DNA of 64,000 nucleotides. Source: Pseudomonas sp. HAR-UPW-AIA-41 (GTDB taxonomy: Bacteria; Pseudomonadota; Gammaproteobacteria; Pseudomonadales; Pseudomonadaceae). The stretch lies in contig NZ_NSLB01000001.1 of assembly GCF_002304225.1 (NCBI RefSeq), forward strand, positions 842,388 to 906,387. The letters are read 5' to 3'. Both the position numbers and the translations under genes were made by a program. The notes beneath the pieces are model-generated. The model saw only the letters and a list, made by a program, of their open reading frames with translations, had not been told where the DNA came from and made no database searches. This document shows, piece by piece, positions 11,425 to 20,096 of this stretch (position 1 is the stretch's first letter; each line of letters opens with the position of its first letter).

Positions 11425-11545
11425 AAAAAAACCCGGGTTCTGGGGGATGAATCCGGGTCAAGACCATTAGGAGTAAAACAAGGTACGCGATCCACGGTAC
11501 CTCGACCGGCGGGGCAGTTAGGGGGGGAGTTGCCGCGCACCGGTA
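11425..11545 (-). ncRNA. rgsA: RgsA-like stress sRNA opposite the tatD-tetR gap
   Basis: On the minus strand a sigma-S-like -10 element CAATACT (11558 down to 11552) predicts a start near 11545. About 120 nt later an ACCCGG/CCGGGT hairpin runs into seven Ts (11431-11425), an intrinsic terminator. The RNA contains a GGTAC/GTACC hairpin (11483-11502) and unpaired C-rich tracts (11517-11529 and the terminator loop) suited to pairing with ribosome binding sites. P. aeruginosa encodes the RpoS-dependent sRNA RgsA, of about this size, in the equivalent tatD-side gap. Ends are estimates; strand is chosen from the promoter and terminator. Confidence 0.7.
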
Positions 11546-11578
11546 GTTACGAGTATTGGTCAGACTTGCACGAAGTCC

Positions 11579-11600
11579 AGCGGAGCCCGCCGCTTTTTTT
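11579..11600 (+). terminator. Terminator on the plus strand after tatD
   Basis: AGCGG (11579-11583), loop AGCCCG, CCGCT (11590-11594) then a T-run to 11600. It probably ends the long fab-holB-tatD transcripts, which would run antisense through the RgsA-like RNA. Confidence 0.65.
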
Positions 11601-11736
11601 AAACACTTTTGGAATACCTGACAGAACGCTTGGCAGTGACTGATTGGTTCTGTGGCTTTTGGAGCGTTTCTGGACTGGCGGTGGTGTTCTCGACGAAAGT
11701 GCAGCTTGCAGTGGCGATGTTCCGTGCATTTTCAAT

Positions 11737-11755
11737 GCGTATAGGCATAATACGC
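11737..11755 (+). promoter_or_regulatory. Candidate operator of the TetR regulator
   Basis: A perfect inverted repeat GCGTAT-N7-ATACGC overlaps the CATAAT -10-like element (11746-11751), about 40 bases before the tetR start. Its place suggests autoregulation. The binding protein is inferred. Confidence 0.5.
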
Positions 11756-11795
11756 GCCTTCGTTTTTTGACCCGATTTGATCAGTCAGTCCATTT

Positions 11796-12434
11796 ATGCA
11801 AAAAGAACCCAGAAAAGTCCGTGAATTTCGCCGTCGTGAGCAGGAGATCCTGGACACCGCGCTGAAGCTGTTTCTTGAGCAGGGTGAGGATAGCGTTACG
11901 GTCGAAATGATCGCGGATGCTGTCGGGATCGGCAAAGGCACCATCTACAAGCATTTCAAGTCCAAGGCAGAGATCTATCTGCGTCTGATGCTTGATTACG
12001 AGCGAGATCTGAATGCGCTGCTGCACTCCGAGGATGTGGCGCGCGACAAAGAGGCGCTGTCACGTGCCTACTTTGAGTTCCGCATGCGTGACCCGCAGCG
12101 CTACCGTCTGTTTGATCGTCTGGAAGAGAAGGTGGTCAAGGGCAATCAGGTCCCGGAGATGGTCGAGGAACTGCATACCATCCGCACCTCTAACTTCGAA
12201 CACCTGACCCAGCTGATCAAGGCGCGCATTGCCGACGGCAAACTGGAAGATGTGCCGCCGTACTTCCATTACTGCGCTGCCTGGGCGCTGGTGCACGGCG
12301 CAGTCGCGCTGTATCACTCGCCGTTCTGGAGCAGTGTTCTGGAGGATCAGGATGGCTTCTTCCAGTTCCTGATGGATATCGGCGTGCGCATGGGCAACAA
12401 GCGCAAGCGCGACGGCGAGCAGCCGGCTGCCTGA
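11796..12434 (+). CDS. TetR/AcrR family transcriptional regulator
   Basis: A 212-residue one-component regulator. The N-terminal helix-turn-helix (about residues 15-60) contains I-L-D-T-A-L-K-L-F, T-V-E-M-I-A-D-A-V-G-I-G-K-G-T-I-Y-K-H-F, the classical TetR signature. The C-terminal ligand domain is not diagnostic. The first ATG is used; the reading frame upstream is short and AT-rich. The gene stands at the end of the fab cluster, as in P. aeruginosa, where the equivalent gene has no settled ligand to my knowledge. A palindrome overlapping its own promoter suggests autorepression. Confidence 0.9.
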   Translation: MQKEPRKVREFRRREQEILDTALKLFLEQGEDSVTVEMIADAVGIGKGTIYKHFKSKAEIYLRLMLDYERDLNALLHSEDVARDKEALSRAYFEFRMRDPQRYRLFDRLEEKVVKGNQVPEMVEELHTIRTSNFEHLTQLIKARIADGKLEDVPPYFHYCAAWALVHGAVALYHSPFWSSVLEDQDGFFQFLMDIGVRMGNKRKRDGEQPAA

Positions 12435-12578
12435 CCGGCACACCGGGGCAGCGTGCCTTAGCCACTGCCCCGGAGAAAAATCCAACCGTGCGCCCGCAGG
12501 CAGGCTGTCGCCAAGGCGGTCAGCGAGGCAGCGTTAATGTGCGGGCGCGTTTGCGGGTTCCTTCGTGGGGGTTTCAAC

Positions 12579-13475
12579 ATGTCGCATGCCGCTTTCCCCA
12601 TTCAGTACATAGAGCCGGTGTTTCGTCCTCCCAGTGAGGCGCACTCGCTGATTCTGCCGGTCACCAACGGTTGCTCCTGGAACAGCTGTACCTTCTGCGA
12701 GATGTACACAGCCCCGCAGAAGAAGTTTCGCGCCCGTGATGAGGCGCAGGTGCTGGACGAGATCCGCCGCGCCGGCGAACAGCTGATCGTGCAGCGCATC
12801 TTCCTGGCCGATGGCGATGCCCTGGTGCTGCCGACCCGGCGGCTGCTCAATATCCTCACTGCCATCCGCGAATACATGCCCGATGTGCAGCGGGTTTCCA
12901 GTTACTGCCTGCCGCGCAATCTGCGCAAGAAGTCGGTGGAGGAGCTCAAGGAGCTGGCTGATGCCGGGTTGCGCATGGCCTATGTCGGTGCCGAGTCCGG
13001 AGATGATCAGGTGCTGGAGCTGATCAGCAAGGGCGAGACCTACGAGTCGACCCTGAGTGCTCTGGACAAGCTGGGGCAGGCCGGTATTACCCGCTCGGTG
13101 ATGATTCTCAACGGTCTGGGCGGACAGCGCTACAGCGAGCAGCATGCGCTGAACTCGGCGCGTCTGATGAACGATGCTCAGCCGGAATACCTGTCGACGC
13201 TGGTGGTGAGTTTTCCAATGGGTGAGGAGCGGGTGCGTTCGCGTTTCCCTGACTTCACACCCCTGACCCAGCAGCAGCTGTTTCTGGAGGTTGAGCGTTT
13301 GCTGCAAACCCTCGAGTTGCGCGATACGGTTTTCCGTAGTGATCATGCCTCCAACTATCTGGTGCTCAAGGGTAATCTCGGTGCGGATAAGGCACGCATG
13401 CTGGCGCAGGTCCGCATGGCCATCGAGCAGCCGCAGCAGGTGCGTCTGCGCCAGGAGTGGCAGCGCGGCCTGTAG
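12579..13475 (+). CDS. Radical SAM protein of unknown substrate
   Basis: A 298-residue protein with the radical SAM 4Fe-4S signature C-x3-C-x2-C (N-G-C-S-W-N-S-C-T-F-C, about residues 24-34) followed by Elp3-like motifs: F-L-A-D-G-D-A at the second strand and A-Y-V-G-A-E-S-G later. The chemistry is reductive cleavage of S-adenosylmethionine; the substrate is not known. The ATG at 12579 gives a normal N-terminus; an upstream frame from 12537 adds 14 unlikely residues. A G-rich tract (GGGGG) serves as ribosome binding site. It stands alone between the TetR gene and a small lipoprotein gene. Confidence 0.85.
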   Translation: MSHAAFPIQYIEPVFRPPSEAHSLILPVTNGCSWNSCTFCEMYTAPQKKFRARDEAQVLDEIRRAGEQLIVQRIFLADGDALVLPTRRLLNILTAIREYMPDVQRVSSYCLPRNLRKKSVEELKELADAGLRMAYVGAESGDDQVLELISKGETYESTLSALDKLGQAGITRSVMILNGLGGQRYSEQHALNSARLMNDAQPEYLSTLVVSFPMGEERVRSRFPDFTPLTQQQLFLEVERLLQTLELRDTVFRSDHASNYLVLKGNLGADKARMLAQVRMAIEQPQQVRLRQEWQRGL

Positions 13476-13543
13476 CCTGGTCTGGCGCAAAATCTGCAGT
13501 AGACCCGCAATGCGGCATTGCCTTGCCGCGAGGGAGAGATGCG

Positions 13544-14149
13544 ATGCCTAATCTGTTGCTTGCACTGCTGCTTGTCATGCTGAGTGGTTGCATGAAGGTC
13601 AGTGACATGGCCGCCGGTACCGAGTATCAGTTGCGTGATGCCGGTGTGCTGGATCACAGCGACATCCGGCGTGCCTATCACTGGCGCCTGCAGCCGGATT
13701 CCTTCATCTACATCGCTCAGGGACCGTTTGCGCCAAAGGGCGATGGTTCAGTCCGGCCGAATGTGGTTGCGGATGAAGCCTTCAAGGGCTTTGTCGAGTA
13801 CTTCCCTCTGGTGCGGCGTGCCGGTGGCCCGCTCGGGCTGGAGAAGGCCATGGCGGAAACCCGCATGGCCGGAGCGCACTACCTGCTGTACTGTCGTTTC
13901 GCCAGTGTGGATGATCGTATCGGCACCTATGACGAGTGGGTCGACCAGGAAGCAGTCGATCGCCTCGGCACCGATCGTGGGGTGATTCAGCTTATGCTGA
14001 TCGAGGCCAATACCCGTCAGTTGGTTGATACGGCGCGGATTCGGAATCGTGGTGGCCTGTTCTCCTGGTACGACAGTAATCCGCAGGATTTCATCGGGCC
14101 GCCGTTGCAGGAATATGCCCGGCGCCTGCTGGGGCTTAACGAGTACTAA
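13544..14149 (+). CDS. DUF4823 family lipoprotein
   Basis: A 201-residue predicted lipoprotein. The signal [16 protein letters not shown] ends in the lipobox L-S-G-C, with Cys16 as the acylated residue; the next residue is Met, so export to the outer membrane is allowed. The remainder resembles the DUF4823 family, which has no known function. The ATG at 13544 has GGGAGAG upstream and is the only start that places the signal peptide at the N-terminus. It probably forms an operon with the DUF1285 gene 11 bases downstream. Confidence 0.8.
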   Translation: MPNLLLALLLVMLSGCMKVSDMAAGTEYQLRDAGVLDHSDIRRAYHWRLQPDSFIYIAQGPFAPKGDGSVRPNVVADEAFKGFVEYFPLVRRAGGPLGLEKAMAETRMAGAHYLLYCRFASVDDRIGTYDEWVDQEAVDRLGTDRGVIQLMLIEANTRQLVDTARIRNRGGLFSWYDSNPQDFIGPPLQEYARRLLGLNEY

Positions 14150-14160
14150 CGGAGTCAGAC

Positions 14161-14730
14161 ATGGTTGATGTGGGCAAGGCGGGTGATCTGCTGAGTCAGG
14201 TGACTGCCGCCGCCGGCAAGGGCTTGCCGCCGGTGCATCTGTGGAATCCGCCGTTCTGCGGCGACATCGACATGCGCATCGCCCGTGACGGCACCTGGTT
14301 CTATCAGGGCACGCCAATCGGGCGTAAACCAATGGTCAGGTTGTTCTCGACCATCATCCGCCGCGATGGCGACGACTATGTGCTGGTCACGCCGGTGGAG
14401 AAGGTCGGCATCCGTGTCGACGATGCGCCTTTTGTGGCAGTGGAGCTGCGCGTGGAGGGCGAGGGCGAGCAGCAGCGCCTGCGCTTTATCACCAATGTCG
14501 AAGACGAGGTGGTGGCCGATGCAGATCATCCGCTTCGCGTGGAGCTGGATGAGCAGTCAGGGGAGCCGTCACCCTACCTGCTGGTACGCAGCAATCTGGA
14601 GGCGCTGATCCATCGGAATGTGTTCTACCAGTTGGTGGAGATGGCGGTAGAGCGTGAGATAGATGGGCAGCAATGGCTGGGTGTGTGGAGCTTGGGGGAG
14701 TTTTTCCCGATAGGGCTGTTGCCGGCCTAG
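14161..14730 (+). CDS. DUF1285 domain-containing protein
   Basis: A 189-residue soluble protein matching the DUF1285 family, conserved in proteobacteria. The central segment [18 protein letters not shown] is the family hallmark (residues about 23-40), followed by the alternating strands of its barrel-like fold. No catalytic residues are evident and no function is established. CGGAGTCAGAC before the ATG is the ribosome binding site. A strong terminator shared with the convergent etfD follows. Confidence 0.82.
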   Translation: MVDVGKAGDLLSQVTAAAGKGLPPVHLWNPPFCGDIDMRIARDGTWFYQGTPIGRKPMVRLFSTIIRRDGDDYVLVTPVEKVGIRVDDAPFVAVELRVEGEGEQQRLRFITNVEDEVVADADHPLRVELDEQSGEPSPYLLVRSNLEALIHRNVFYQLVEMAVEREIDGQQWLGVWSLGEFFPIGLLPA

Positions 14731-14747
14731 AGGGCAGGCGTAGAAAT

Positions 14748-14775
14748 AAAAAAGGCTCCCGAGGGAGCCTTTTTT
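14748..14775. terminator. Bidirectional terminator between DUF1285 gene and etfD
   Basis: AAAAA-AGGCTCCC (stem 14753-14760) and GGGAGCCT-TTTTT (14763-14770) give T-runs on both strands, ending both convergent genes. Confidence 0.92.
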
Positions 14776-14782
14776 ATGGGTC

Positions 14783-16438
14783 TTACATGTTGGGATAGTT
14801 CGGGCCGCCGGTGCCCTCTGGCGCTACCCAGGTGATGTTCTGCGACGGGTCTTTGATGTCACAGGTCTTGCAGTGCACGCAGTTCTGGGCATTGATCTGG
14901 AAGCGCTTCTCGCCGTCTTCCTGAGTGACCACTTCGTACACGCCGGCCGGGCAGTAGCGCTGCGCGGGCTCGTCGTACAGCGGCAGGTTCTTGGAGAGCG
15001 GGATGCTCGGGTCGGTCAGCTTCAGGTGGCAGGGCTGCTCTTCCTCGTGGTTGGTGTTGGAGAGGAACACCGAGGAGAGTTTGTCGAAGCTGATCTTGCC
15101 GTCCGGCTTCGGATAGACAATCTTCTGGCACTCTGCGGCCGGCTTCAGGCAGGCGTAGTCCGGCTTGTTGTCGCGCAGGGTAACCGGAATCTTGCCGCCG
15201 AAGATGTTCTGGTCGATGAAGTTGAACGCGCCGCCGACGATGGCGCCGAACTTGTGGATCGCCGCGCCGAAGTTACGGCTGCAGAACAGCTCCTCGTACA
15301 GCCAGCTGGACTTGAAGTTGTCGACGTAGTTGGTCAGCTCATCGCCGCCTTCCTTGCCGCCCAGCAGTGCCTCGGCCACGGATTCGGCGGCCAGCATGCC
15401 GGACTTCATGGCAGTGTGGCTGCCCTTGATCTTGGCGAAGTTCAGGGTGCCCAGGTCACAGCCGATCAGTGCACCGCCCGGGAAGACCATCTTAGGCAGC
15501 GAGTTCAGACCGCCTTTGCAGATGGCGCGGGCGCCGTAGGCTACGCGCTTGCCGCCTTCCAGGTACTGCTTGATCACCGGATGGTGCTTGTAGCGCTGGA
15601 ATTCGTCGAACGGCGACAGGTGCGGGTTGGCGTAGGACAGGTCAACGATCAGGCCAACCACGACCTGGTTGTTTTCCAGGTGATAGAGGAAGGAGCCGCC
15701 CGGGTTCTCGTCGGACAGCGGCCAGCCGGCGGTGTGCACCACCAGGCCCTGCTCGTGCTTGGCCGGGTCGATGTCCCAGATTTCCTTGATGCCGATGCCG
15801 TAGTGCTGGGCGTCGGCTTCGCTGTCGAGGTTGTACTTCTTGATCAGCTGCTTGCCAATGTGGCCACGGCAGCCTTCGGCGAACAGGGTGTATTTGGCAC
15901 GCAGTTCCATGCCCGGGGTGTAGTAGCCTTCCTTCGGGTGACCTTCACGGTCGACACCCAGGTCGCCGGTGATGATGCCGCGCACCACACCGTTCTCGTC
16001 GATCAGCGCTTCCTGGGCGGCGAAGCCCGGGTAGATCTCGACGCCCAGGCCTTCGGCCTGCTGGGCTAGCCAGCGGCACAGATTGCCCAGGGAGATGATG
16101 TAGTTGCCTTCGTTGTGCATGGTTTTCGGCACAAAGAAGTTCGGTACCTTGGCGGCTTTCTCTTCGCTCTTGAGCAGGTAGATGTCGTCGCGCTTGACCT
16201 CGGTGTTCAGCGGGGCGCCCAGTTCCTTCCAGTTGGGGAACAGTTCGTTCAGAGCGCGCGGCTCGAATACAGCGCCAGAGAGAATGTGGGCGCCGACTTC
16301 GGAACCTTTCTCGACCACGCAAACGCTGATCTCTTGACCGGCTTCGGCGGCCTTCTGCTTCAGTCGGCAGGCGGCGGACAAACCGGAGGGGCCGGCGCCG
16401 ACGATGACGACGTCGAATTCCATGTATTCGCGTTCCAC
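14783..16438 (-). CDS. etfD: Electron transfer flavoprotein-ubiquinone oxidoreductase
   Basis: A 551-residue inner-membrane-associated flavoprotein passing electrons from reduced ETF to ubiquinone. The N-terminal FAD motif D-V-V-I-V-G-A-G-P-S-G-L is at residues 8-19. The C-terminal 4Fe-4S domain has C-P-A-G-V-Y and C-V-H-C-K-T-C-D-I-K-D-P. The GTG at 16438 is chosen because AGGAG lies eight bases upstream and it gives the standard 551-residue length (V-E-R-E-Y-M-E-F-D); the open frame runs 86 codons further without homology. It diverges from etfBA, its electron donor, across a 321-base regulatory region. Confidence 0.96.
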   Translation of the reverse strand: MEREYMEFDVVIVGAGPSGLSAACRLKQKAAEAGQEISVCVVEKGSEVGAHILSGAVFEPRALNELFPNWKELGAPLNTEVKRDDIYLLKSEEKAAKVPNFFVPKTMHNEGNYIISLGNLCRWLAQQAEGLGVEIYPGFAAQEALIDENGVVRGIITGDLGVDREGHPKEGYYTPGMELRAKYTLFAEGCRGHIGKQLIKKYNLDSEADAQHYGIGIKEIWDIDPAKHEQGLVVHTAGWPLSDENPGGSFLYHLENNQVVVGLIVDLSYANPHLSPFDEFQRYKHHPVIKQYLEGGKRVAYGARAICKGGLNSLPKMVFPGGALIGCDLGTLNFAKIKGSHTAMKSGMLAAESVAEALLGGKEGGDELTNYVDNFKSSWLYEELFCSRNFGAAIHKFGAIVGGAFNFIDQNIFGGKIPVTLRDNKPDYACLKPAAECQKIVYPKPDGKISFDKLSSVFLSNTNHEEEQPCHLKLTDPSIPLSKNLPLYDEPAQRYCPAGVYEVVTQEDGEKRFQINAQNCVHCKTCDIKDPSQNITWVAPEGTGGPNYPNM

Positions 16439-16513
16439 AGTCAATCTCCTACTCAAGGCTAATCTGTGCTTTTCTTTGGGGGAGCCCCGGCATTCTCTGG
16501 CCCGAGCGCGAGC

Positions 16514-16558
16514 ATTATATCTATAGGTCAGTGTAGGTCCAATACAAACGTTTGTTTG
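16514..16558 (-). promoter_or_regulatory. etfD promoter with PsrA-like operator
   Basis: On the minus strand TTGGAC (16542-16537), a 17-bp spacer and TATAAT (16519-16514) form a strong promoter. Directly upstream, CAAAC-GTTT-GTTTG (16545-16558) matches the published PsrA motif (C/G)AAAC-N2-4-GTTT(G/C). PsrA is a TetR repressor released by long-chain fatty acids, so fatty-acid control of the ETF system is expected. Confidence 0.7.
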
Positions 16559-16616
16559 AATTTTTTCCAAGGCTGGTAATATGCCGCGTAGACGCTTGCC
16601 TGCGGGCGTCTTCGTA

Positions 16617-16642
16617 TTGACCGTAATCCCTGTTACGGTCAA
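16617..16642. repeat. 26-bp inverted repeat upstream of etfB
   Basis: A perfect inverted repeat TTGACCGTAA-N6-TTACGGTCAA lies 118 bases before the etfB start. Its first half could act as a -35 element. The symmetry without a T-run suggests an operator rather than a terminator. No known regulator is assigned. Confidence 0.6.
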
Positions 16643-16759
16643 GATACGGGCGGTTTTGCGCTCCCTATTTTTGAGTTCGTCGGTCCCGGCCGACATGCAT
16701 CACCGGCCAGGTTCGCCTAGGCGACACCCTTATATTCACCGGAGAGTAACGAGGAATCC

Positions 16760-17509
16760 ATGAAGGTTCTTGTAGCTGTCAAACGAGTGGTCGACTACAA
16801 CGTCAAGGTTCGCGTCAAGGCGGACAACTCCGGCGTCGACCTCGCCAACGTCAAGATGTCGATGAACCCCTTCTGCGAAATCGCCGTGGAAGAAGCAGTT
16901 CGTCTGAAGGAAAAGGGTGTTGCGACTGAGATCGTCGTGGTTTCCATTGGCCCGAACACTGCTCAGGAGCAGCTGCGTACTGCCCTGGCTCTGGGTGCCG
17001 ACCGCGCCATTCTGGTTGAGTCCAACGATGAGCTGAACTCCCTGGCCGTGGCCAAGGTGCTGAAAGCCGTTGTTGAGAAAGAGCAGCCTCAGCTCGTCAT
17101 CATGGGCAAACAGTCCATCGACAGCGACAACAACCAGACTGGCCAGATGCTCGGTGCTCTGACTGGCATGCCGCAAGGTACTTTCGCCTCCAAGGTGGAA
17201 GTGACTGGCGACAAGGTCAACGTAACCCGTGAAATCGACGGCGGTCTGCAGACTGTTGCCCTGAACCTGCCGGCAATCGTCACCACCGACCTGCGTTTGA
17301 ACGAGCCGCGTTACGCGTCTCTGCCGAACATCATGAAAGCCAAGAAGAAGCCGCTGGACGTGGTTACCCCGGACGCTCTGGGTGTTTCCACCGCTTCTTC
17401 CGTCAAGACCCTGAAAGTGGAAGCTCCGGCTGCCCGCAGCGCCGGCATCAAGGTCAAGTCCGTGGCTGAACTGGTCGAGAAACTGAAGAACGAGGCGAAG
17501 GTAATCTGA
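16760..17509 (+). CDS. etfB: Electron transfer flavoprotein beta subunit
   Basis: A 249-residue subunit which with EtfA forms the soluble ETF that collects electrons from acyl-CoA and other dehydrogenases. Seen: [12 protein letters not shown], the AMP/FAD-adjacent segment [13 protein letters not shown], and the recognition-loop region around residues 185-205 ([16 protein letters not shown]). It overlaps etfA by one base pair triplet (TGATG), so the two subunits are made in equal amounts. Confidence 0.96.
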   Translation: MKVLVAVKRVVDYNVKVRVKADNSGVDLANVKMSMNPFCEIAVEEAVRLKEKGVATEIVVVSIGPNTAQEQLRTALALGADRAILVESNDELNSLAVAKVLKAVVEKEQPQLVIMGKQSIDSDNNQTGQMLGALTGMPQGTFASKVEVTGDKVNVTREIDGGLQTVALNLPAIVTTDLRLNEPRYASLPNIMKAKKKPLDVVTPDALGVSTASSVKTLKVEAPAARSAGIKVKSVAELVEKLKNEAKVI

Positions 17510-18438
17510 TGGCTATCCTGGTTGTTGCTGAACACAATAACGCTACCCTGGGCGCTGCCACCCTCAACACCGTGACCGCTGCCCAGAAAATCGGTGGCGA
17601 CATCCACGTTCTGGTGGCTGGTGCTGGTTGCGGCGCAGTTGCCGAAGCTGCTGCCAAGGTAGCTGGCGTATCCAAGGTGCTGGTTGCTGACAATGCTGCC
17701 TACGCCAATCAACTGCCGGAGAACGTTGCTCCGCTGATCGCCGAACTGGGCAAGGGCTACAGCCACGTGCTGGCTGCTGCTACCACCAATGGCAAAAACT
17801 TCCTGCCGCGCGTTGCTGCGCTGCTGGATGTTGATCAGATCTCTGAAATCATTGCCGTAGAAAGCGCTGACACCTTCAAGCGTCCGATCTATGCCGGTAA
17901 CGCTATCGCTACCGTGCAGTCCTCGGCTGCGGTCAAGGTCATCACCGTTCGTGGCACCGGCTTTGACGCCGCTGCTGCCGAAGGTGGTTCGGCTGCCGTT
18001 GAGCAGGTTTCCGGTGCTGGCGATGCTGGCAAGTCGGCTTTCGTCGGCGAAGAGCTGGCCAAGTCCGACCGTCCGGAACTGACTGCTGCCAAGATCGTCG
18101 TTTCCGGCGGCCGTGGCATGCAGAATGGCGACAACTTCAAGCTGCTGTACAGCCTGGCCGACAAACTCGGTGCCGCTGTTGGTGCTTCCCGTGCCGCCGT
18201 CGACGCCGGTTTCGTACCGAACGACATGCAGGTTGGTCAGACCGGTAAGATCGTTGCTCCGCAGCTCTACGTTGCTGTGGGCATCTCCGGTGCCATCCAG
18301 CACCTGGCCGGTATGAAAGACTCCAAGGTCATCGTTGCTATCAACAAGGACGAAGAAGCCCCGATCTTCCAGGTGGCTGACTACGGCCTGGTGGCTGACC
18401 TGTTCGAAGCTGTACCGGAGCTGGAAAACCTGGTCTGA
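17509..18438 (+). CDS. etfA: Electron transfer flavoprotein alpha subunit
   Basis: A 309-residue subunit carrying the FAD. The C-terminal FAD domain (about residues 195-309) shows [27 protein letters not shown] and [12 protein letters not shown], the ETF alpha signature. It is translationally coupled to etfB and ends in a strong terminator. Codon use is biased toward GCT, GGT and GTT, which suggests high expression. Confidence 0.97.
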   Translation: MAILVVAEHNNATLGAATLNTVTAAQKIGGDIHVLVAGAGCGAVAEAAAKVAGVSKVLVADNAAYANQLPENVAPLIAELGKGYSHVLAAATTNGKNFLPRVAALLDVDQISEIIAVESADTFKRPIYAGNAIATVQSSAAVKVITVRGTGFDAAAAEGGSAAVEQVSGAGDAGKSAFVGEELAKSDRPELTAAKIVVSGGRGMQNGDNFKLLYSLADKLGAAVGASRAAVDAGFVPNDMQVGQTGKIVAPQLYVAVGISGAIQHLAGMKDSKVIVAINKDEEAPIFQVADYGLVADLFEAVPELENLV

Positions 18439-18458
18439 TCCAGCGTTTCCGTTCCAGC

Positions 18459-18487
18459 AAAAAGCCCGCTCTCTGAGCGGGCTTTTT
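18459..18487. terminator. Terminator between etfA and the DODA-type gene
   Basis: AAAAAGCCCGCTC (18459-18471), TCT loop, GAGCGGGCTTTTT (18475-18487): a 13-bp perfect stem with T-runs on both strands, serving both convergent genes. Confidence 0.93.
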
Positions 18488-18497
18488 GTTTGTGGTC

Positions 18498-19265
18498 TTA
18501 ATCGAAGCGCAGGATGTCCATGGCCAGAGCGCCATAGCTGAAGCCCTGATGCACGGAATGCATGTTTTCGCCGGCACCGTAGGCAAAGAACAGCGGCAGG
18601 AGGTGTTCATCGGTGGGGTGGTTGCGCACGGCGTGCGGTGCCAGGCGGCGATAGTCTTGCAGTGCCGCGCTGTCGTTGCTCTCAAGCCGGGCAAGCAACC
18701 ACTGGCAGAAGCTGGCTGCCCAGTCGGCCACATGATCCTTTCCGGCCTGCCAGTCCAGTTCCGCCAGATTGTGGGTCAGGCTGCCGGAGCCAATCAGTAA
18801 TACGCCCTTGGCGCGCAGGTCTTTGAGTGCCAGCCCGAGCCCGATCAGCCACTCTGGTGTGGCGCAATAGGGGAGTGACAGTTGCAGGACCGGAATATCC
18901 GCCTGTGGGTACATCAGCAGCATGGGTACCCAGGCACCGTGATCGCGCGGCTGCTGCGCATTGAGCTGAGTAGGGTAGCCCGCACTACTCAGGTATTCGG
19001 CAATTTTGCTGGCCTGCTCCGGAGCTCCTGGCGCCGGGTAGCGCAGTTGGTAAAGGGCCTGGGGGAAGCCATAAAAGTCATGCCAGGTATCGGGTTGCGC
19101 GCCGCTGCTGATTTGCAATGTCTGGCTCTGCCAGTGGGCCGATACGATCAGAATCAGTTCAGGCCGTGGCAGACTGTCTGCCAGCTGGCGCAATGCCTTG
19201 CCGGTCGCTTCGGGTTCAAGTGCAAGCAGCGGCGCGCCGTGGGAAATGAACAGGCTGGGTAGCAT
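18498..19265 (-). CDS. DODA-type extradiol ring-opening dioxygenase (YgiD-like)
   Basis: A 255-residue member of the LigB/DODA family, related to E. coli YgiD (4,5-DOPA dioxygenase). Metal-binding histidines are seen in I-S-H-G-A-P (about 8-13), R-D-H-G-A-W-V-P (about 115-122) and S-L-T-H-N-L (about 170). The ATG at 19265 has AAGGAGG five bases before it; the frame extends 20 codons upstream without similarity. The natural substrate is unknown. Confidence 0.85.
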   Translation of the reverse strand: MLPSLFISHGAPLLALEPEATGKALRQLADSLPRPELILIVSAHWQSQTLQISSGAQPDTWHDFYGFPQALYQLRYPAPGAPEQASKIAEYLSSAGYPTQLNAQQPRDHGAWVPMLLMYPQADIPVLQLSLPYCATPEWLIGLGLALKDLRAKGVLLIGSGSLTHNLAELDWQAGKDHVADWAASFCQWLLARLESNDSAALQDYRRLAPHAVRNHPTDEHLLPLFFAYGAGENMHSVHQGFSYGALAMDILRFD

Positions 19266-19393
19266 GATGGCCTCCTTCGCGGTGAGGCTATTGTCGTGCC
19301 GTCGGTATCGTTTTAATAACGGCATTTTTGCGCCGGATTAATCGCTTTATTCGATGTTTTCAGACTGGTGGGTGGTTCAAGAGGAGGTGTGTG

Positions 19394-20050
19394 TTGCACG
19401 AGGACTTCTGGCAGGCGCGCTGGGCGCGCGATGAAATCGGCTTTCATCTCAGTGAGGTGAATCCCTACCTGCTGCGGTACTGGTCGCAGTTGTCTGCTCA
19501 GTCGGGTGAGACGGTGCTGGTGCCGTTGTGTGGCAAGACGCTGGATCTGTGCTGGTTGGCAGAACAGAAACTGCAGGTATTAGGGATCGAGTTGTCGCGC
19601 AAGGCGGTCGAGGACTTCTTTGCTGAACAGGGGCTGCAGCCGCAGATTGAAGAACAGGGGGCTTTTGTGCGATTCCGTGCGCGAGGCATTGAGCTCTGGT
19701 GCGGTGACTTTTTTGCTCTGACGGCTGCCGACGTGCAGCAGTGCCACCTCTTTTACGATCGGGCTGCACTGATCGCGCTGCCGCAGGACATGCGTGAGCG
19801 CTACGTTGCGCATTTGCAGGCCATTCTGCCGGCGGCCTGTCGCGGCCTGCTGGTGACACTGGATTATCCGCAGGAGCAGATGAGCGGGCCGCCCTTTGCG
19901 GTGCCTTCCGCGCAGGTGCAGGCGTTTTACGCAGGCGATTGGGTTGTCCGCCAACTGGCGTGTGAGGATGTGCTGGGCGAGAACTGGAGATTTCTCCAGC
20001 GTGGTCTGACGCGGCTGGATGAGTCGGTTTTCAGCCTTTCCCGCTGCTAA
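19394..20050 (+). CDS. tpm: Thiopurine S-methyltransferase family protein
   Basis: A 218-residue SAM-dependent methyltransferase. Pseudomonad Tpm proteins methylate thiopurines and detoxify selenite and tellurite. Seen: [17 protein letters not shown], the SAM loop [12 protein letters not shown] and D-R-A-A-L-I-A-L-P. Start choice is between GTG 19391 and TTG 19394; the TTG has GAGGAG at a better spacing of seven bases and gives the usual 218 residues. It neighbours htpX as in P. aeruginosa. Confidence 0.9.
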   Translation: MHEDFWQARWARDEIGFHLSEVNPYLLRYWSQLSAQSGETVLVPLCGKTLDLCWLAEQKLQVLGIELSRKAVEDFFAEQGLQPQIEEQGAFVRFRARGIELWCGDFFALTAADVQQCHLFYDRAALIALPQDMRERYVAHLQAILPAACRGLLVTLDYPQEQMSGPPFAVPSAQVQAFYAGDWVVRQLACEDVLGENWRFLQRGLTRLDESVFSLSRC

Positions 20051-20053
20051 AAG

Positions 20054-20079
20054 AAAAGCCGCCTTTCAAGGCGGCTTTT
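20054..20079. terminator. Terminator between tpm and htpX
   Basis: AAAAGCCGCC (20054-20063) and GGCGGCTTTT (20070-20079) with a six-base loop; serves both convergent genes. Confidence 0.9.
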
Positions 20080-20096
20080 GCTTGTTGCCGGTTGGC

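Noticed and set aside
11465..11600. The RgsA-like RNA read on the plus strand
   Set aside because: The plus-strand hairpin at 11579 is shorter and no plus-strand promoter is visible, while the minus strand has both a sigma-S-like -10 and a terminator giving about 120 nt.
14873..16069. Long plus-strand frame of 398 codons opposite etfD
   Set aside because: Shadow of the high-GC etfD gene; the minus-strand protein has complete family motifs.
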